A DNA stretch of 61,870 nt from assembly GCF_000378745.1 (NCBI RefSeq), contig NZ_KB905271.1, forward strand, positions 1-61,870, read 5' to 3'. The stretch is from Prevotella amnii DSM 23384 = JCM 14753. Its GTDB lineage: Bacteria > Bacteroidota > Bacteroidia > Bacteroidales > Bacteroidaceae. The notes under the pieces were generated by a model that searched no databases, was not told the DNA's origin, and saw only the letters and a list, made by a program, of their open reading frames with translations. Below are positions 43,552 through 52,761 of this stretch, one piece after another. The translations under genes and the position numbers were made by a program. Each line of letters opens with the position of its first letter. Position 1 is the first letter of the stretch.

Positions 43552-44652
43552 ATGATTTTACACATTTTTAATCCAGAGCACGACGCTGCTCTTGCTAACA
43601 ACGATAAACACTTTGTAGCATCGCACGCTGCACGGCTATTACGTACGGACCTCGACTTCTTGCCCGCTCTCTATGCTAAACCTAACGACTTGGTTTTAGT
43701 AAGCGACTATCTTTCGGCTAAGAAGCATCTGAAACAATTGGAAAAGTTTGCCCAGACATATCATCTTGTTACCTTAGACACCCTGCAAAACATAAAAAGC
43801 GACATAACAGAGATAAGACCTTGGGCTTGGGACAAGGCTATAAAAAACAGTTTAGATAACGTAGGTATAAGCAAAAAACTTATGCCCACAGACCAAGAGC
43901 TAAGCATGATAAGGGACGTTAGCAACAGACAGTTTTCGGCATCTGTGTTAAAAGCACTAAAACGCTCGCTTAACCTTCCTAACATAGTGGGAGAAGCCGT
44001 ATATGTAAACAACATGAAAGAGCTTACACTATATGTGAAATACTATAAAAAAGCCATCTTAAAAGCCCCTTGGAGCTGTAGCGGGCGAGGCATAAGATAC
44101 ATTGACTCTTTACAAGACGCATACACCACTAACTGGGCACACAACATTATAAGAAAGCAAGGAGGAGTGATGATAGAGCCTTTCTATAGCAGGGTGAAAG
44201 ACTTTGGTATGGAGTTTTATGCCTATATGAGCACGGTAGACTTTCAGGGAATATCGCTCTTTAACACCACAAACGGTGCTTACTCGGGCAATCTTATACA
44301 AAGCGAGGACTACAAGCTATCTGTGCTTGCTAAATATGTTAACCCCGATGAGATAATACTTATAAAAAACAAGCTCGAAATGCTCCTAAGACAATACATA
44401 GCCAAACGCTACACAGGACCTTTAGGGGTGGATATGATGATAGTAGCTGACGAAAAACACAAAAAAGCCAAGAAGCCCTCGTTCTTTATACACCCTATGG
44501 TGGAAATAAACATGAGGTACACCATGGGACACGTTGCTCTAAAACTATCTAAAACGCCTGAAGCTATAGGAAAGATAATGCTCACTGAGTATGACGGGTC
44601 GCACTATCATCTGCGCCTAAGCCAGCATAACACCGAGCTTTTCTCTTTATAA
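43552..44652 (+). CDS. Uncharacterised ATP-grasp-like protein
   Basis: 366 residues, no signal or membrane span. The start H-I-F-N-P-E-H-D-A-A-L-A (about 4-15) is a strongly patterned segment that I know only from uncharacterised Bacteroidetes proteins. Later parts look like an ATP-grasp fold: K-A-P-W-S-C-S-G-R-G-I-R-Y (about 163-175, nucleotide loop), V-M-I-E-P-F-Y (about 201-207), G-M-E-F-Y-A-Y (about 213-219), G-P-L-G-V-D-M-M (about 287-294) and a metal-site-like V-E-I-N-M-R-Y-T-M-G (about 318-327). This suggests an ATP-dependent carboxylate-amine ligase of unknown substrate; the reaction is not known. Confidence 0.7.
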   Translation: MILHIFNPEHDAALANNDKHFVASHAARLLRTDLDFLPALYAKPNDLVLVSDYLSAKKHLKQLEKFAQTYHLVTLDTLQNIKSDITEIRPWAWDKAIKNSLDNVGISKKLMPTDQELSMIRDVSNRQFSASVLKALKRSLNLPNIVGEAVYVNNMKELTLYVKYYKKAILKAPWSCSGRGIRYIDSLQDAYTTNWAHNIIRKQGGVMIEPFYSRVKDFGMEFYAYMSTVDFQGISLFNTTNGAYSGNLIQSEDYKLSVLAKYVNPDEIILIKNKLEMLLRQYIAKRYTGPLGVDMMIVADEKHKKAKKPSFFIHPMVEINMRYTMGHVALKLSKTPEAIGKIMLTEYDGSHYHLRLSQHNTELFSL

Positions 44653-44667
44653 CACCAAACTATACAA

Positions 44668-44755
44668 CGCTAAAGGCTAAAGGGAAAGCCGCTAAGGCTA
44701 CAGCCTTTATGTTATTAAAGGCTAAAGGAAAAACAGCTAAGAGATAAAAGGGAAA
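44668..44755. repeat. Four-unit array with near-22-bp period (family 2, inverse orientation)
   Basis: Units start near 44668, 44690, 44712 and 44734 with the core CTAAAGGCTAAAGG or degenerate GCTAAGGCTA/GCTAAGAGATAAAAGG, each within one base of 22-bp register. The core is the reverse complement of TTAGCCTTTAG found in the galactose locus array. It fills the space between two converging genes. Confidence 0.7.
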
Positions 44756-44768
44756 CTCTCTTTTTACC

Positions 44769-44912
44769 TTATAAAAATATAACTCCTAAAACTACTAAGA
44801 TAGCCATTATGATAAGGATCATTAACAAGCCACGCTTAAAAAGCAGCCTACGCTTTCTTCTCTCAGAATGTATCTTACTACTAAACTCTGTGTACTGGTT
44901 ATGCTTTGCCAT
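44769..44912 (-). CDS. Small single-span membrane protein (47 residues)
   Basis: ATG at 44912 to TAA at 44769-44771. A basic N-terminal half (MAKHNQYTEFSSKIHSERRK, then R-R-L-L-F-K-R-G) is followed by one strongly hydrophobic helix of about 18 residues rich in Ile, Leu and Val at the C-terminus, so a cytoplasm-in, tail-anchored-like topology is likely. Basic-then-hydrophobic order and a clean -7 box upstream (TACTTTTG at 45001-44994 read leftwards) support a real gene. No family is recognised. It converges with the ATP-grasp-like gene across a repeat array. Confidence 0.65.
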   Translation of the reverse strand: MAKHNQYTEFSSKIHSERRKRRLLFKRGLLMILIIMAILVVLGVIFL

Positions 44913-44993
44913 ACATGCAGTTTGTTTTTAGTTAAAGCATTATAACATAATGCCTATTTATATTATTAAAGAACCTAAAAAGAATAACTATTG

Positions 44994-45001
44994 CAAAAGT
45001 A
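44994..45001 (-). promoter_or_regulatory. -7 box of the 47-residue membrane protein gene
   Basis: Read leftwards TACTTTTG, consistent with TAnnTTTG; leader about 75 bases. Confidence 0.5.
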
Positions 45002-45060
45002 CGAAATATTATAAAAAAGACGAGGAAGCATTTACCTTTTTTTTACACTATCGTGTATTA

Positions 45061-45069
45061 CCCCCCCCC
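45061..45069. repeat. C9 homopolymer tract
   Basis: Nine consecutive C in an otherwise AT-rich intergenic region, about 65 bases upstream of the -7 box for the small membrane protein and 30 bases from the nuoN terminator. Tracts of this kind are prone to slipped-strand length change. Confidence 0.9.
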
Positions 45070-45099
45070 AGTTTTTTAATTATTTTAACCTATAAAATC

Positions 45100-45138
45100 A
45101 GCCACACCCCTACCCTTTCTTTGGGTAAGCGTGTGGCT
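45100..45138 (-). terminator. Terminator of the nuo operon
   Basis: AGCCACAC (45100-45107) pairs with GTGTGGCT (45131-45138), with an inner TACCC/GGGTA stem; read leftwards it is followed by GATTTTATA. It lies 54 bases after the nuoN stop. Confidence 0.75.
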
Positions 45139-45191
45139 TTATAGCTTATAAAGACATGCTCTTCTATAGCCATGGCTTGCTTTAAGCCATG

Positions 45192-46631
45192 CTATGCGGC
45201 AGCAAAAATCCATTCGTATATGCCACTGCACACACCAAAGAGCAAGATACCTACCATGCAAACGGCTAAAGCCATCTTGGTATTGTTATCGCTCTTAAAG
45301 GTTGGCAATGGGCTATCTGTACGAACAATGTACATAGCCTTAACAATCTTAAGATAATAGTAAAGCGAGATAACCGTGTTTAGCAAGGCTATGAACACCA
45401 CTGCGTATGCCCATGCACCCATAGTAGTTTGCACAGAAGCCCCCTTAACGCCTGCCATAAAGACAAAAAACTTAGAGAACATACCTGCAAAAGGCGGAAT
45501 ACCAGCTAAAGAGAACATAGCCAAAGTCATTAGTAACGACAGGCGTGGATTAGTTTTATAGAAGCCATTATAGTCGTCTATCTCTGTTTTGCCTCCGTTA
45601 TTCTGTTCTACTACAGACACTATGGTAAAGACAGCCATGTTAGCAGCAACATATATAAGCACATAGTAAGTAAGCGCACTTATAGAGCTTGCCCAGTCAG
45701 TGCCTATAGCTGCAAGGATAATATACCCTGCCTGCGAGATAGAACTAAATGCCATAAAGCGTTTTAGCTCGCTCTGTCTCACTGCAAAGAGGTTAGCCAC
45801 CGTGATAGAAAGCACTATGACAATCATTAAAAGCACATGCCAGTAAGTCATCATGCTACCAAAGACATGGAACAAGATGCTTAGCAAGGTAAAGGCAGCT
45901 GCGCCTTTAGAGATAACACTGAGGTATCCCGTTACGGTAGTAGGCGCTCCCTGATAGGTATCGGCAGTCCAAAAGTGGAAAGGCACTAAAGATATTTTAA
46001 AGCCAAGCCCACTGAAGAAGAACACCAGTCCTGCCACTGTTAAGAAGTTAGGAGTTATCTTTGCAGCAACATCGCCAAAGTATAACGTGCCATAAGCAGC
46101 GTAAAGCATACTTATACCATACAGCATCACACCGCTTGAGAAGGTAGCCGTAAGGATAAACTTTGCTGCACCTTCAGCCGAATTGTTACGTTTCTCATCG
46201 AAAGCCACCATGCAAGCCAAAGGCACTGATGCCATTTCTAAACCTAAGAAGAACATAAGGAAATGGCCCGCACTCATCATTACAAACATTCCCAACAAGG
46301 TAGAAGTGGTGATAAGGTAAAACTCGCCTTCCTTACCGCTCTTCTTAGCCCACTGAGAGCTTTGCAAAAACACTATAAACGTGCCCAGTGAAAGTATTGC
46401 CTTCATAACGTTTACAGCACCCGATGTAGTGTACATTCCCCCGAAAGCCATCGTAGGCTCTAAAGGCAGCAGGCATACTATAGTGTTAAGCAACAACAGT
46501 ACACAGGCAAGCGGGTTGAGCCACTTACGCTCTTGCGACTTAGCCGACACAAAATCGGCAACAAACAAAATCACCAAGACAGCTACAAGGCTTGCCTCTG
46601 GTATCATCTTATAAAATTCTGTATAATTCAT
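45192..46631 (-). CDS. nuoN: NADH-quinone oxidoreductase subunit N
   Basis: 479 residues, about 14 membrane helices, one of the three antiporter-like proton-pumping subunits of complex I. Typical pieces are G-L-G-F-K-I-S-L-V-P-F-H-F-W-T-A-D-T-Y-Q with G-A-P (about 213-235), which carries the key Lys and His, and later S-L-A-G-I-P-P-F-A-G-M-F-S-K (about 375-388). It ends the operon, 12 bases after nuoM. Confidence 0.95.
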   Translation of the reverse strand: MNYTEFYKMIPEASLVAVLVILFVADFVSAKSQERKWLNPLACVLLLLNTIVCLLPLEPTMAFGGMYTTSGAVNVMKAILSLGTFIVFLQSSQWAKKSGKEGEFYLITTSTLLGMFVMMSAGHFLMFFLGLEMASVPLACMVAFDEKRNNSAEGAAKFILTATFSSGVMLYGISMLYAAYGTLYFGDVAAKITPNFLTVAGLVFFFSGLGFKISLVPFHFWTADTYQGAPTTVTGYLSVISKGAAAFTLLSILFHVFGSMMTYWHVLLMIVIVLSITVANLFAVRQSELKRFMAFSSISQAGYIILAAIGTDWASSISALTYYVLIYVAANMAVFTIVSVVEQNNGGKTEIDDYNGFYKTNPRLSLLMTLAMFSLAGIPPFAGMFSKFFVFMAGVKGASVQTTMGAWAYAVVFIALLNTVISLYYYLKIVKAMYIVRTDSPLPTFKSDNNTKMALAVCMVGILLFGVCSGIYEWIFAAA

Positions 46632-46643
46632 TTTGCTATAATC

Positions 46644-48155
46644 TTATAAGTTACCTATTGTTGGAACATACTCTATGATATGGCTAAAGATAGGTGCTAC
46701 ACCGCTGATGATTATCTTTTCGAAGATGATAGGGAACATTCCCAGCCCGGCTACGCAAAAGATAAGTCCGCCAATGGCTAAACGTTCGTCCCAAGAGGCA
46801 TCGTGTAGCTTAAAGAACTTGTCGTTAGCCACTTTCTGAAACAATATCTTACCCACTACACGCAAGATGTAAACGGCAGTAATCACTATCGCCGTACAAG
46901 CCACTATGGTAGCTACACGGTGGAACATACCTGCGTTATGGAACGAACCCACAAAGATAGTCATCTCAGCCACAAAGCCCGAGAAGCCCGGAAGACCAAG
47001 GTTAGCCAGTCCGGCTATAACATACGACACAGCAAGGAAGGGTATTACCTTCATTAATCCGCCAAGATAGCGCACATCTCGCGTGCCAGCACGGTGGTAT
47101 ATCATACCTATACATGCAAAGAACAGGGCAGTCATAAGTCCGTGAGACAACATCTGAAGAATGGCTCCCGTTATGGAAGTCTGGGTAGTCATGACAAGCG
47201 CAAAGAGCACCATACCACAGTGAGAAACAGAGGAATAGGCGTTGATATACTTTAAGTCGGTCTGCACACAAGCCGAAAGCGCACCATATACTATAGATAT
47301 AGTGGTAAGGACTAAGAACACCGGAGCCCATACCGTTAAGGCATCAGGCATTAAGAACATAGCTATACGCAAGCAGCCATACCCTCCGAGCTTCATCAAA
47401 ACACCTGCATGGAGCATAGACACTGCCGTAGGGGCAGAGGCATGACCATCTGGCGACCATGTATGGAAGGGGAATAAAGCACCAAGCACACCAAAACCTA
47501 TAAAGACAAATGGGAAAAAGATGTTCTGCATCTTCACCGGCATGGCGTGCATCTTAGCAAGCTCAAGGACATTCATCGTAGAAGAGCCACTAAAATAGTA
47601 AATACCCAGAATACCTAATATTATAAGAGCAGAACCTCCCATAAGCATAAGGGTAAGTTTCATAGCAGAATACTCCTTAGCTCCAGTACCCCAAACACCT
47701 ATTAACAAATACATAGGTATCAAAGCTACCTCATAAAACATAAACATGGTAAACATATCTATAGATATAAAGAAGCCAAACACACCTATAGAAAGGAGTA
47801 CGAACCAAAGGAAATATTCCTTTTTCATAGGTTCCTGCTGCCAAGAGGCAAAGGTACCTGTGAAAACTATCACCGCAGAAAGCAATATCATTACCACTGA
47901 AATGCCATCTACACCAACGGCAAAAGCTATGTTGAGAGGTTTAAACCACATAGCAGAAGCAGAAAGCAACATACTACCTGTATTACCTGCCTCACGCTGT
48001 TGTATGAAATAAACGGTAAGCCATATAGCTCCCACTAATAACAGTGAAGAACCAGCTACCATAACGCCACGCACCTGATTGTCGTTCTTGGCAACCCAAA
48101 GCCCCAAAAGCATCAAGACGGGGATTATTACGAATAATGTTAATATCCAACTCAT
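46644..48155 (-). CDS. nuoM: NADH-quinone oxidoreductase subunit M
   Basis: 503 residues, about 14 membrane helices; proton-pumping subunit of complex I. Shows the key Glu in F-Y-E-V-A-L-I-P-M-Y-L (about 139-149), the Lys/His region F-P-F-H-T-W-S-P-D-G-H-A (about 224-235) and S-V-S-H-C-G-M-V (about 308-315). Length matches the family (about 500). It starts 4 bases after nuoL ends. Confidence 0.96.
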   Translation of the reverse strand: MSWILTLFVIIPVLMLLGLWVAKNDNQVRGVMVAGSSLLLVGAIWLTVYFIQQREAGNTGSMLLSASAMWFKPLNIAFAVGVDGISVVMILLSAVIVFTGTFASWQQEPMKKEYFLWFVLLSIGVFGFFISIDMFTMFMFYEVALIPMYLLIGVWGTGAKEYSAMKLTLMLMGGSALIILGILGIYYFSGSSTMNVLELAKMHAMPVKMQNIFFPFVFIGFGVLGALFPFHTWSPDGHASAPTAVSMLHAGVLMKLGGYGCLRIAMFLMPDALTVWAPVFLVLTTISIVYGALSACVQTDLKYINAYSSVSHCGMVLFALVMTTQTSITGAILQMLSHGLMTALFFACIGMIYHRAGTRDVRYLGGLMKVIPFLAVSYVIAGLANLGLPGFSGFVAEMTIFVGSFHNAGMFHRVATIVACTAIVITAVYILRVVGKILFQKVANDKFFKLHDASWDERLAIGGLIFCVAGLGMFPIIFEKIIISGVAPIFSHIIEYVPTIGNL

Positions 48156-48159
48156 TTTT

Positions 48160-50220
48160 TTATATCAAGCAAAGTAATACTAATGTTAAAGCGATAGTAC
48201 CTGTTAAGAACCATATTACATATTGGCGCACATCGCCACTCTGCCAAGAGCGTATAGACTCTCCTGCCTCGTTAGCACCCCAAGCCATAAAATTGAATGT
48301 GCCATCTATAACACGACGATCGAACCAAGCAATAGGAATAGAGAAGAAACGGAATACTATCTTATGTGTGAAAAACTGCCATGCACTGTCTATATAAAAC
48401 CTGTTTAACGCCGCTCTATGAAGACTTGGCATAGCACGCTGCAACGCATCGGCAACGGGCTGCTTCTTACCCATATACATAAAGGTAGCTAAAGCAATGC
48501 CGATAACAGCTGCTACGATACTTGTGGTGGCTATACCTGCATCGATATGTATATCGTAGCGCAAGCCATTAGCACTTACGAAACGCCCAAAGGGTATCAA
48601 GCCTGCCACACAAGAGATGATAGCCAAGAACACAAGCGGACCCCACATAACAAAAGGCACCTCCTGAGGACGACGACGATGCTCCGGATCTAACTCATAA
48701 TAAGACTGACCCCAGAAGATAACATAATAAAGACGGAACATATAAAACGCCGTCATACCTGCTACAAGCGTCATTATCCACTTCAATGCCTGACCCTCTG
48801 CACCGGGGAGAGCATTACAAGCCGATATTATCTCGTCCTTTGAGAAGAAACCTGCAAAGGGAGGAATACCAGATATGGCAAGGCAGCCTATCAGGAAGCA
48901 AATGTTTGTAATGGGCATATACTTATGCAGACCGCCCATGTACTCCTTAAAGTTGCTACCTATAATAACTATTATTGCTCCAGAGCATAAGAAGAGCAAC
49001 GCCTTAAACATAGCGTGGGTAAACAAATGGAACATTGCTGCCATATAGCCTAACCCTCCATGATGTAAAAACTCTGCCGAAGAGAAGCTGCCCTGCTTAC
49101 TATCGTAGAAGCAAACCCCTAAGGCTACAAGCATATAAGCTATCTGAGAGATAGTAGAAAAAGCCAAGCCTCGCTTAATATCTTTCTGCGCACAAGCCAC
49201 GGCAGCTGCATAGAAAGCTGTAAAAGCAGCTATCCATGCTATCCAGTGAAGCTGCTCTTGAGCACCAAACTGTAAGTAGATGGGCAGCAAAGACGCTACC
49301 TGAAACACACCAGCTACAACCATCGTTGCCGCATGGATTAAAGCCGAAACAGGGGTAGGACCCTCCATAGCATCGGGAAGCCATATATGTAATGGGAACA
49401 TAGCCGACTTACCTGCACCACCGATAAACATCAGAAACAACGCCGTAGGTATTGCCCATGATGTAGAAGGGTTAGTAGCTAAAGAAGCGAGCTTACCTAC
49501 AAGGTGAGGATTTACCGATAAGTCGTAATTGAAAGTACCTACATAGAAACTGAAAAACAATATTCCTATAAGGAAAAACAAATCGGCAAAACGCGTTACT
49601 ATAAACGCCTTCTTACTGGCATGTACCGCTGTATGCTTTGGATAATAAAAGCCTATCAACAGATAAGAGCACACACCCACAAGCTCCCAGAAGAGATACA
49701 TCTGGAAGATGTTAGTAGCTACCACCAAGCCTAACATAGAACAGGTAAACATAGACAGGTAAGCATAGAAACGCTGGAAACCATGCTCATACTCCTCAAA
49801 CTCATATTTCTCGCCTCGCTCTGCCATATAGCCAAACGAATAGATATGTACCATGAAGCTAACCGTGGTGATAACAACAAGCATCATCACGCTGATAGGG
49901 CTCAAGCGGAAACCTATATTAAAGGTTAGAAGATCTGTAAACTTTAGCCAGGTGAGGTTAAACACCGTTATTGTAGGGTAAGCACCCTGACCACCGTCAA
50001 GCCTACCATTAACAACCTTAAAGACCTCGCCCATGGCTGTAAACTCTCCCGTATAGAAGAAGTAACGATAAGCTGTATAAAGACTCAAGGCAAACAACAC
50101 ACCCAGCATGCAAGTGCCTGCAATACCTGCCACTTTCTTAGGCATCTTCATTCCTGTTAGTCCTAATACTAAAAAGCTTAGGAAGGGAAGAAGGAGTATT
50201 AAAAATGCGTAATCGAACAT
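48160..50220 (-). CDS. nuoL: NADH-quinone oxidoreductase subunit L
   Basis: 686 residues, the largest antiporter-like subunit with the long lateral helix at its C-terminus (about 560-686). Visible motifs are F-W-E-L-V-G-V-C-S-Y-L-L-I-G (about 154-167), K-S-A-M-F-P-L-H-I-W-L-P-D-A-M-E-G-P (about 252-269) and S-G-I-P-P-F-A-G-F-F-S-K (about 449-460). Length is slightly above E. coli NuoL (613). It is 9 bases downstream of nuoK. Confidence 0.96.
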   Translation of the reverse strand: MFDYAFLILLLPFLSFLVLGLTGMKMPKKVAGIAGTCMLGVLFALSLYTAYRYFFYTGEFTAMGEVFKVVNGRLDGGQGAYPTITVFNLTWLKFTDLLTFNIGFRLSPISVMMLVVITTVSFMVHIYSFGYMAERGEKYEFEEYEHGFQRFYAYLSMFTCSMLGLVVATNIFQMYLFWELVGVCSYLLIGFYYPKHTAVHASKKAFIVTRFADLFFLIGILFFSFYVGTFNYDLSVNPHLVGKLASLATNPSTSWAIPTALFLMFIGGAGKSAMFPLHIWLPDAMEGPTPVSALIHAATMVVAGVFQVASLLPIYLQFGAQEQLHWIAWIAAFTAFYAAAVACAQKDIKRGLAFSTISQIAYMLVALGVCFYDSKQGSFSSAEFLHHGGLGYMAAMFHLFTHAMFKALLFLCSGAIIVIIGSNFKEYMGGLHKYMPITNICFLIGCLAISGIPPFAGFFSKDEIISACNALPGAEGQALKWIMTLVAGMTAFYMFRLYYVIFWGQSYYELDPEHRRRPQEVPFVMWGPLVFLAIISCVAGLIPFGRFVSANGLRYDIHIDAGIATTSIVAAVIGIALATFMYMGKKQPVADALQRAMPSLHRAALNRFYIDSAWQFFTHKIVFRFFSIPIAWFDRRVIDGTFNFMAWGANEAGESIRSWQSGDVRQYVIWFLTGTIALTLVLLCLI

Positions 50221-50229
50221 AATCTTTTT

Positions 50230-50538
50230 TTATAATTTCATGTTTTCAATACTGTTCACCTGATCGTTATGGAAATGGCGGTAAACATTAATAATTATAG
50301 CAAGTGCCACGGCTGTTTCGGCAGCACTGACACCTATGGAAAACAGTGTGAAGAACATGCCCTCAAAACCACTGGGATAAAGCAAACGGTTAAAAGCAGC
50401 AAAGTTGATATCAACACTATTTAATACTAACTCGATAGAGATAAGCATCGCAACAAGGTTACGACGGGTAACAAAACCAAATACCCCAATAAAAAACAGT
50501 ATTCCGCTAAGTAGGAAAAAATATTGTACTGGTATCAT
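50230..50538 (-). CDS. nuoK: NADH-quinone oxidoreductase subunit K
   Basis: 102 residues, three membrane helices, MrpC-like. It has the conserved Glu in helix II (S-I-E-L-V-L-N-S-V, about 34-42) and another in S-A-A-E-T-A-V-A-L-A (about 70-79), both used in proton movement. One base separates it from nuoJ. Confidence 0.96.
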   Translation of the reverse strand: MIPVQYFFLLSGILFFIGVFGFVTRRNLVAMLISIELVLNSVDINFAAFNRLLYPSGFEGMFFTLFSIGVSAAETAVALAIIINVYRHFHNDQVNSIENMKL

Positions 50539-50539
50539 T

Positions 50540-51070
50540 CTAAGCCTCCTTTTTGTTTTTTTTATTTAATATAACCAGCCCGCCTATGATACAAGCCAGT
50601 AAGAAGAGCGATATAAACTCGAAGGGCAACACATACCCATACTTATCCGCACTCATAAGCGTTGTGCCTATCTTCTGCATTGGCACCTCGCCTTTTACCG
50701 ATGAAGACACTACAGCATTTAGTAGCTCGTTCTTTAAAAACACAGCTGCCACTACCACAAAGCCTACCACGGCAAGCCCAGCGGCTAAGAACGTACGCTT
50801 ACCGAGCCAACGCTCTGACAAGCCACGAAGGGTCTGCTTATTAACAAGGTGAATGGCAAAAACATATACCATGGTAATGCCACCGGCATAAATGCTTATC
50901 TGCACAGTACCAAGGAAGGTATAGTCGAGCAAAAAATACATTCCTGCCACACCAAACAACACAAACAACAACGCCGTTGCTGCACGCATAATCCTACTGG
51001 TTAGCACCGAGAAAAAGGCTGCTGCCAATATTACTACGGCTAAAACCGCAAACATAATAATCTGTGCCAT
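50540..51070 (-). CDS. nuoJ: NADH-quinone oxidoreductase subunit J
   Basis: 176 residues, five membrane helices. The conserved helix III pattern I-Y-A-G-G-I-T-M-V-Y-V-F-A-I (about 61-74) is present. It is in the membrane arm of complex I between the quinone module and the pumps. It follows nuoI by 5 bases. Confidence 0.94.
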   Translation of the reverse strand: MAQIIMFAVLAVVILAAAFFSVLTSRIMRAATALLFVLFGVAGMYFLLDYTFLGTVQISIYAGGITMVYVFAIHLVNKQTLRGLSERWLGKRTFLAAGLAVVGFVVVAAVFLKNELLNAVVSSSVKGEVPMQKIGTTLMSADKYGYVLPFEFISLFLLACIIGGLVILNKKNKKEA

Positions 51071-51075
51071 AGGGC

Positions 51076-51609
51076 TTATTTCTTTTTGGTATTAAAGGTT
51101 CCTACTTCCCAGTCGGCTCCGCCATCAATGATGTTAGGCAAAGACCCTCCGGTATAAACTTCTTTATCAAGATGAAGAACGAGCTTAGAACGGTCGAAAA
51201 CAGCATTCTCAAAGTCGTTTGTAAACTCGATAGCACCGAAGCCGCAAGCATTTGTACACAGCTCACAAAACATGCAATCGCCCAAATCGTACTGATAATC
51301 GACAAGCTGCTTCTTCTTCCTGCCCTCCTCGTTGGTAACCATCTGCGACAAGATGCGGATAGTTCCGTTAGGGCAAGCTTTCTCACACATGGTACAAGCA
51401 GTACACTTATAGTTGCCTTCCTCATCGCGGATAAACGTCAAACGCCCACGATGGCGTGCAGCAACGTGTAAGGTTGTTTTACGATTCTCTGGATACTGCT
51501 CTGTCGACTTTGGTGTGAAATATTCTTTCATCGTAACCTTTAAGCCGGTAGCCAGTGTCTTTAGAGCACTCCCAACCTCACCGAAATATGATTCTTTCTT
51601 TTCTTCCAT
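51076..51609 (-). CDS. nuoI: NADH-quinone oxidoreductase subunit I
   Basis: 177 residues with two 4Fe-4S sites: C-T-A-C-T-M-C-E-K-A-C-P (about 69-80) and C-M-F-C-E-L-C-T-N-A-C-G (about 112-123; Gly replaces the usual Pro). It passes electrons through clusters N6a and N6b toward NuoB. The first 40 residues are amphipathic, without a membrane span. It overlaps no neighbour; nuoH ends 8 bases upstream. Confidence 0.95.
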   Translation of the reverse strand: MEEKKESYFGEVGSALKTLATGLKVTMKEYFTPKSTEQYPENRKTTLHVAARHRGRLTFIRDEEGNYKCTACTMCEKACPNGTIRILSQMVTNEEGRKKKQLVDYQYDLGDCMFCELCTNACGFGAIEFTNDFENAVFDRSKLVLHLDKEVYTGGSLPNIIDGGADWEVGTFNTKKK

Positions 51610-51617
51610 ATCTCTTC

Positions 51618-52715
51618 TTAAGCATTAATAGTAAACGTCCAGCCGAAGGCTACACACACCGTCATTAAGACTAAGATGACCAGCGACAGGGGCATTAAAT
51701 ATTTCCATTCGAGCTTTAAGATCTGGTCTACACGCAGACGAGGGAAAGTCCAGCGCACCCACATAAGCAGGAACACCACTACAAACGTCTTACCCAAGAA
51801 CCAGACAATGCCCGGAATAAAGTTCATTACACTGTCGAAGCCCTCGATACCTATATTTAAAGGTGCCCAGCCTCCTAAGAAAACTGTAGTGGCAATACCC
51901 GAGACTACAAACAGATTAAGATATTCTGCTAAGTAATAAAAGCCAAAACCCATACCAGAATATTCTGTATGGTAACCTGCGGTAAGCTCGCTCTCGGCTT
52001 CTGCCAAATCGAAAGGACCACGGTTAGCCTCTGCATTACCTGCTATGCAAAACACCAAGAATGCCAGCAAGGCAGGTATATGTCCCTGTACGATGAGCCA
52101 CTGCCAAGGACCCGTCTGTGCTTCCACAATACCAGATACCTGCATCGTGCCCGTAAGGATAACGGCAGAGATAAGACACAAGCCCAAAGAGAGCTCGTAA
52201 GAAATCATCTGCACTGCCCCACGCATAGCCGAAAGCACAGAATACTTGTTATTACTACCCCAACCAGCAAGGAACACCCCTACTACACCTATCGAACTAA
52301 TAGCTGTAACGAGGAATATACCTACGTTAAAATCGAGAATGTTAGCACCTTTGTTCCAGGGAAGGAACGAGAATGTACCCACCGAGGCTATAATAACCAA
52401 GAAAGGCGCTATAAAATATATCAGCTTATCAGCCTTATCTACTGAGAAGATCTCTTTAATGAGCATCTTCAATACATCGGCAAACACCTGCAATGTGCCC
52501 CACCAGCCCACACGCACCGGACCTATACGACACTGGAAGTAAGCACATACCTTACGCTCCATGAAGATAAGCACAATAGCAAGCACAGCATAAGCCGTAA
52601 GGATTATCAGCCCCACTACAATACACTCTATCAGGGTAGAGGAAAAATTGCCTAAGCCCAGCGTTACTCTTAGCAAGGCATCAAACCATTTTGTTATAAT
52701 ACTAAAATCGAACAT
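51618..52715 (-). CDS. nuoH: NADH-quinone oxidoreductase subunit H
   Basis: 365 residues, about eight membrane helices. It forms the quinone chamber: E-R-K-V-C-A-Y-F-Q-C-R-I-G-P (about 53-66) and F-D-L-A-E-A-E-S-E-L-T-A-G-Y (about 238-251), with the conserved acidic quinone-chamber residues. Start is at M of MFDFSII. nuoCD ends 46 bases upstream; no promoter is visible between them. Confidence 0.96.
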   Translation of the reverse strand: MFDFSIITKWFDALLRVTLGLGNFSSTLIECIVVGLIILTAYAVLAIVLIFMERKVCAYFQCRIGPVRVGWWGTLQVFADVLKMLIKEIFSVDKADKLIYFIAPFLVIIASVGTFSFLPWNKGANILDFNVGIFLVTAISSIGVVGVFLAGWGSNNKYSVLSAMRGAVQMISYELSLGLCLISAVILTGTMQVSGIVEAQTGPWQWLIVQGHIPALLAFLVFCIAGNAEANRGPFDLAEAESELTAGYHTEYSGMGFGFYYLAEYLNLFVVSGIATTVFLGGWAPLNIGIEGFDSVMNFIPGIVWFLGKTFVVVFLLMWVRWTFPRLRVDQILKLEWKYLMPLSLVILVLMTVCVAFGWTFTINA

Positions 52716-52761
52716 TATATGATTTTATGCTTAATTATTTACTTTTTTTTATACCTCTTCC

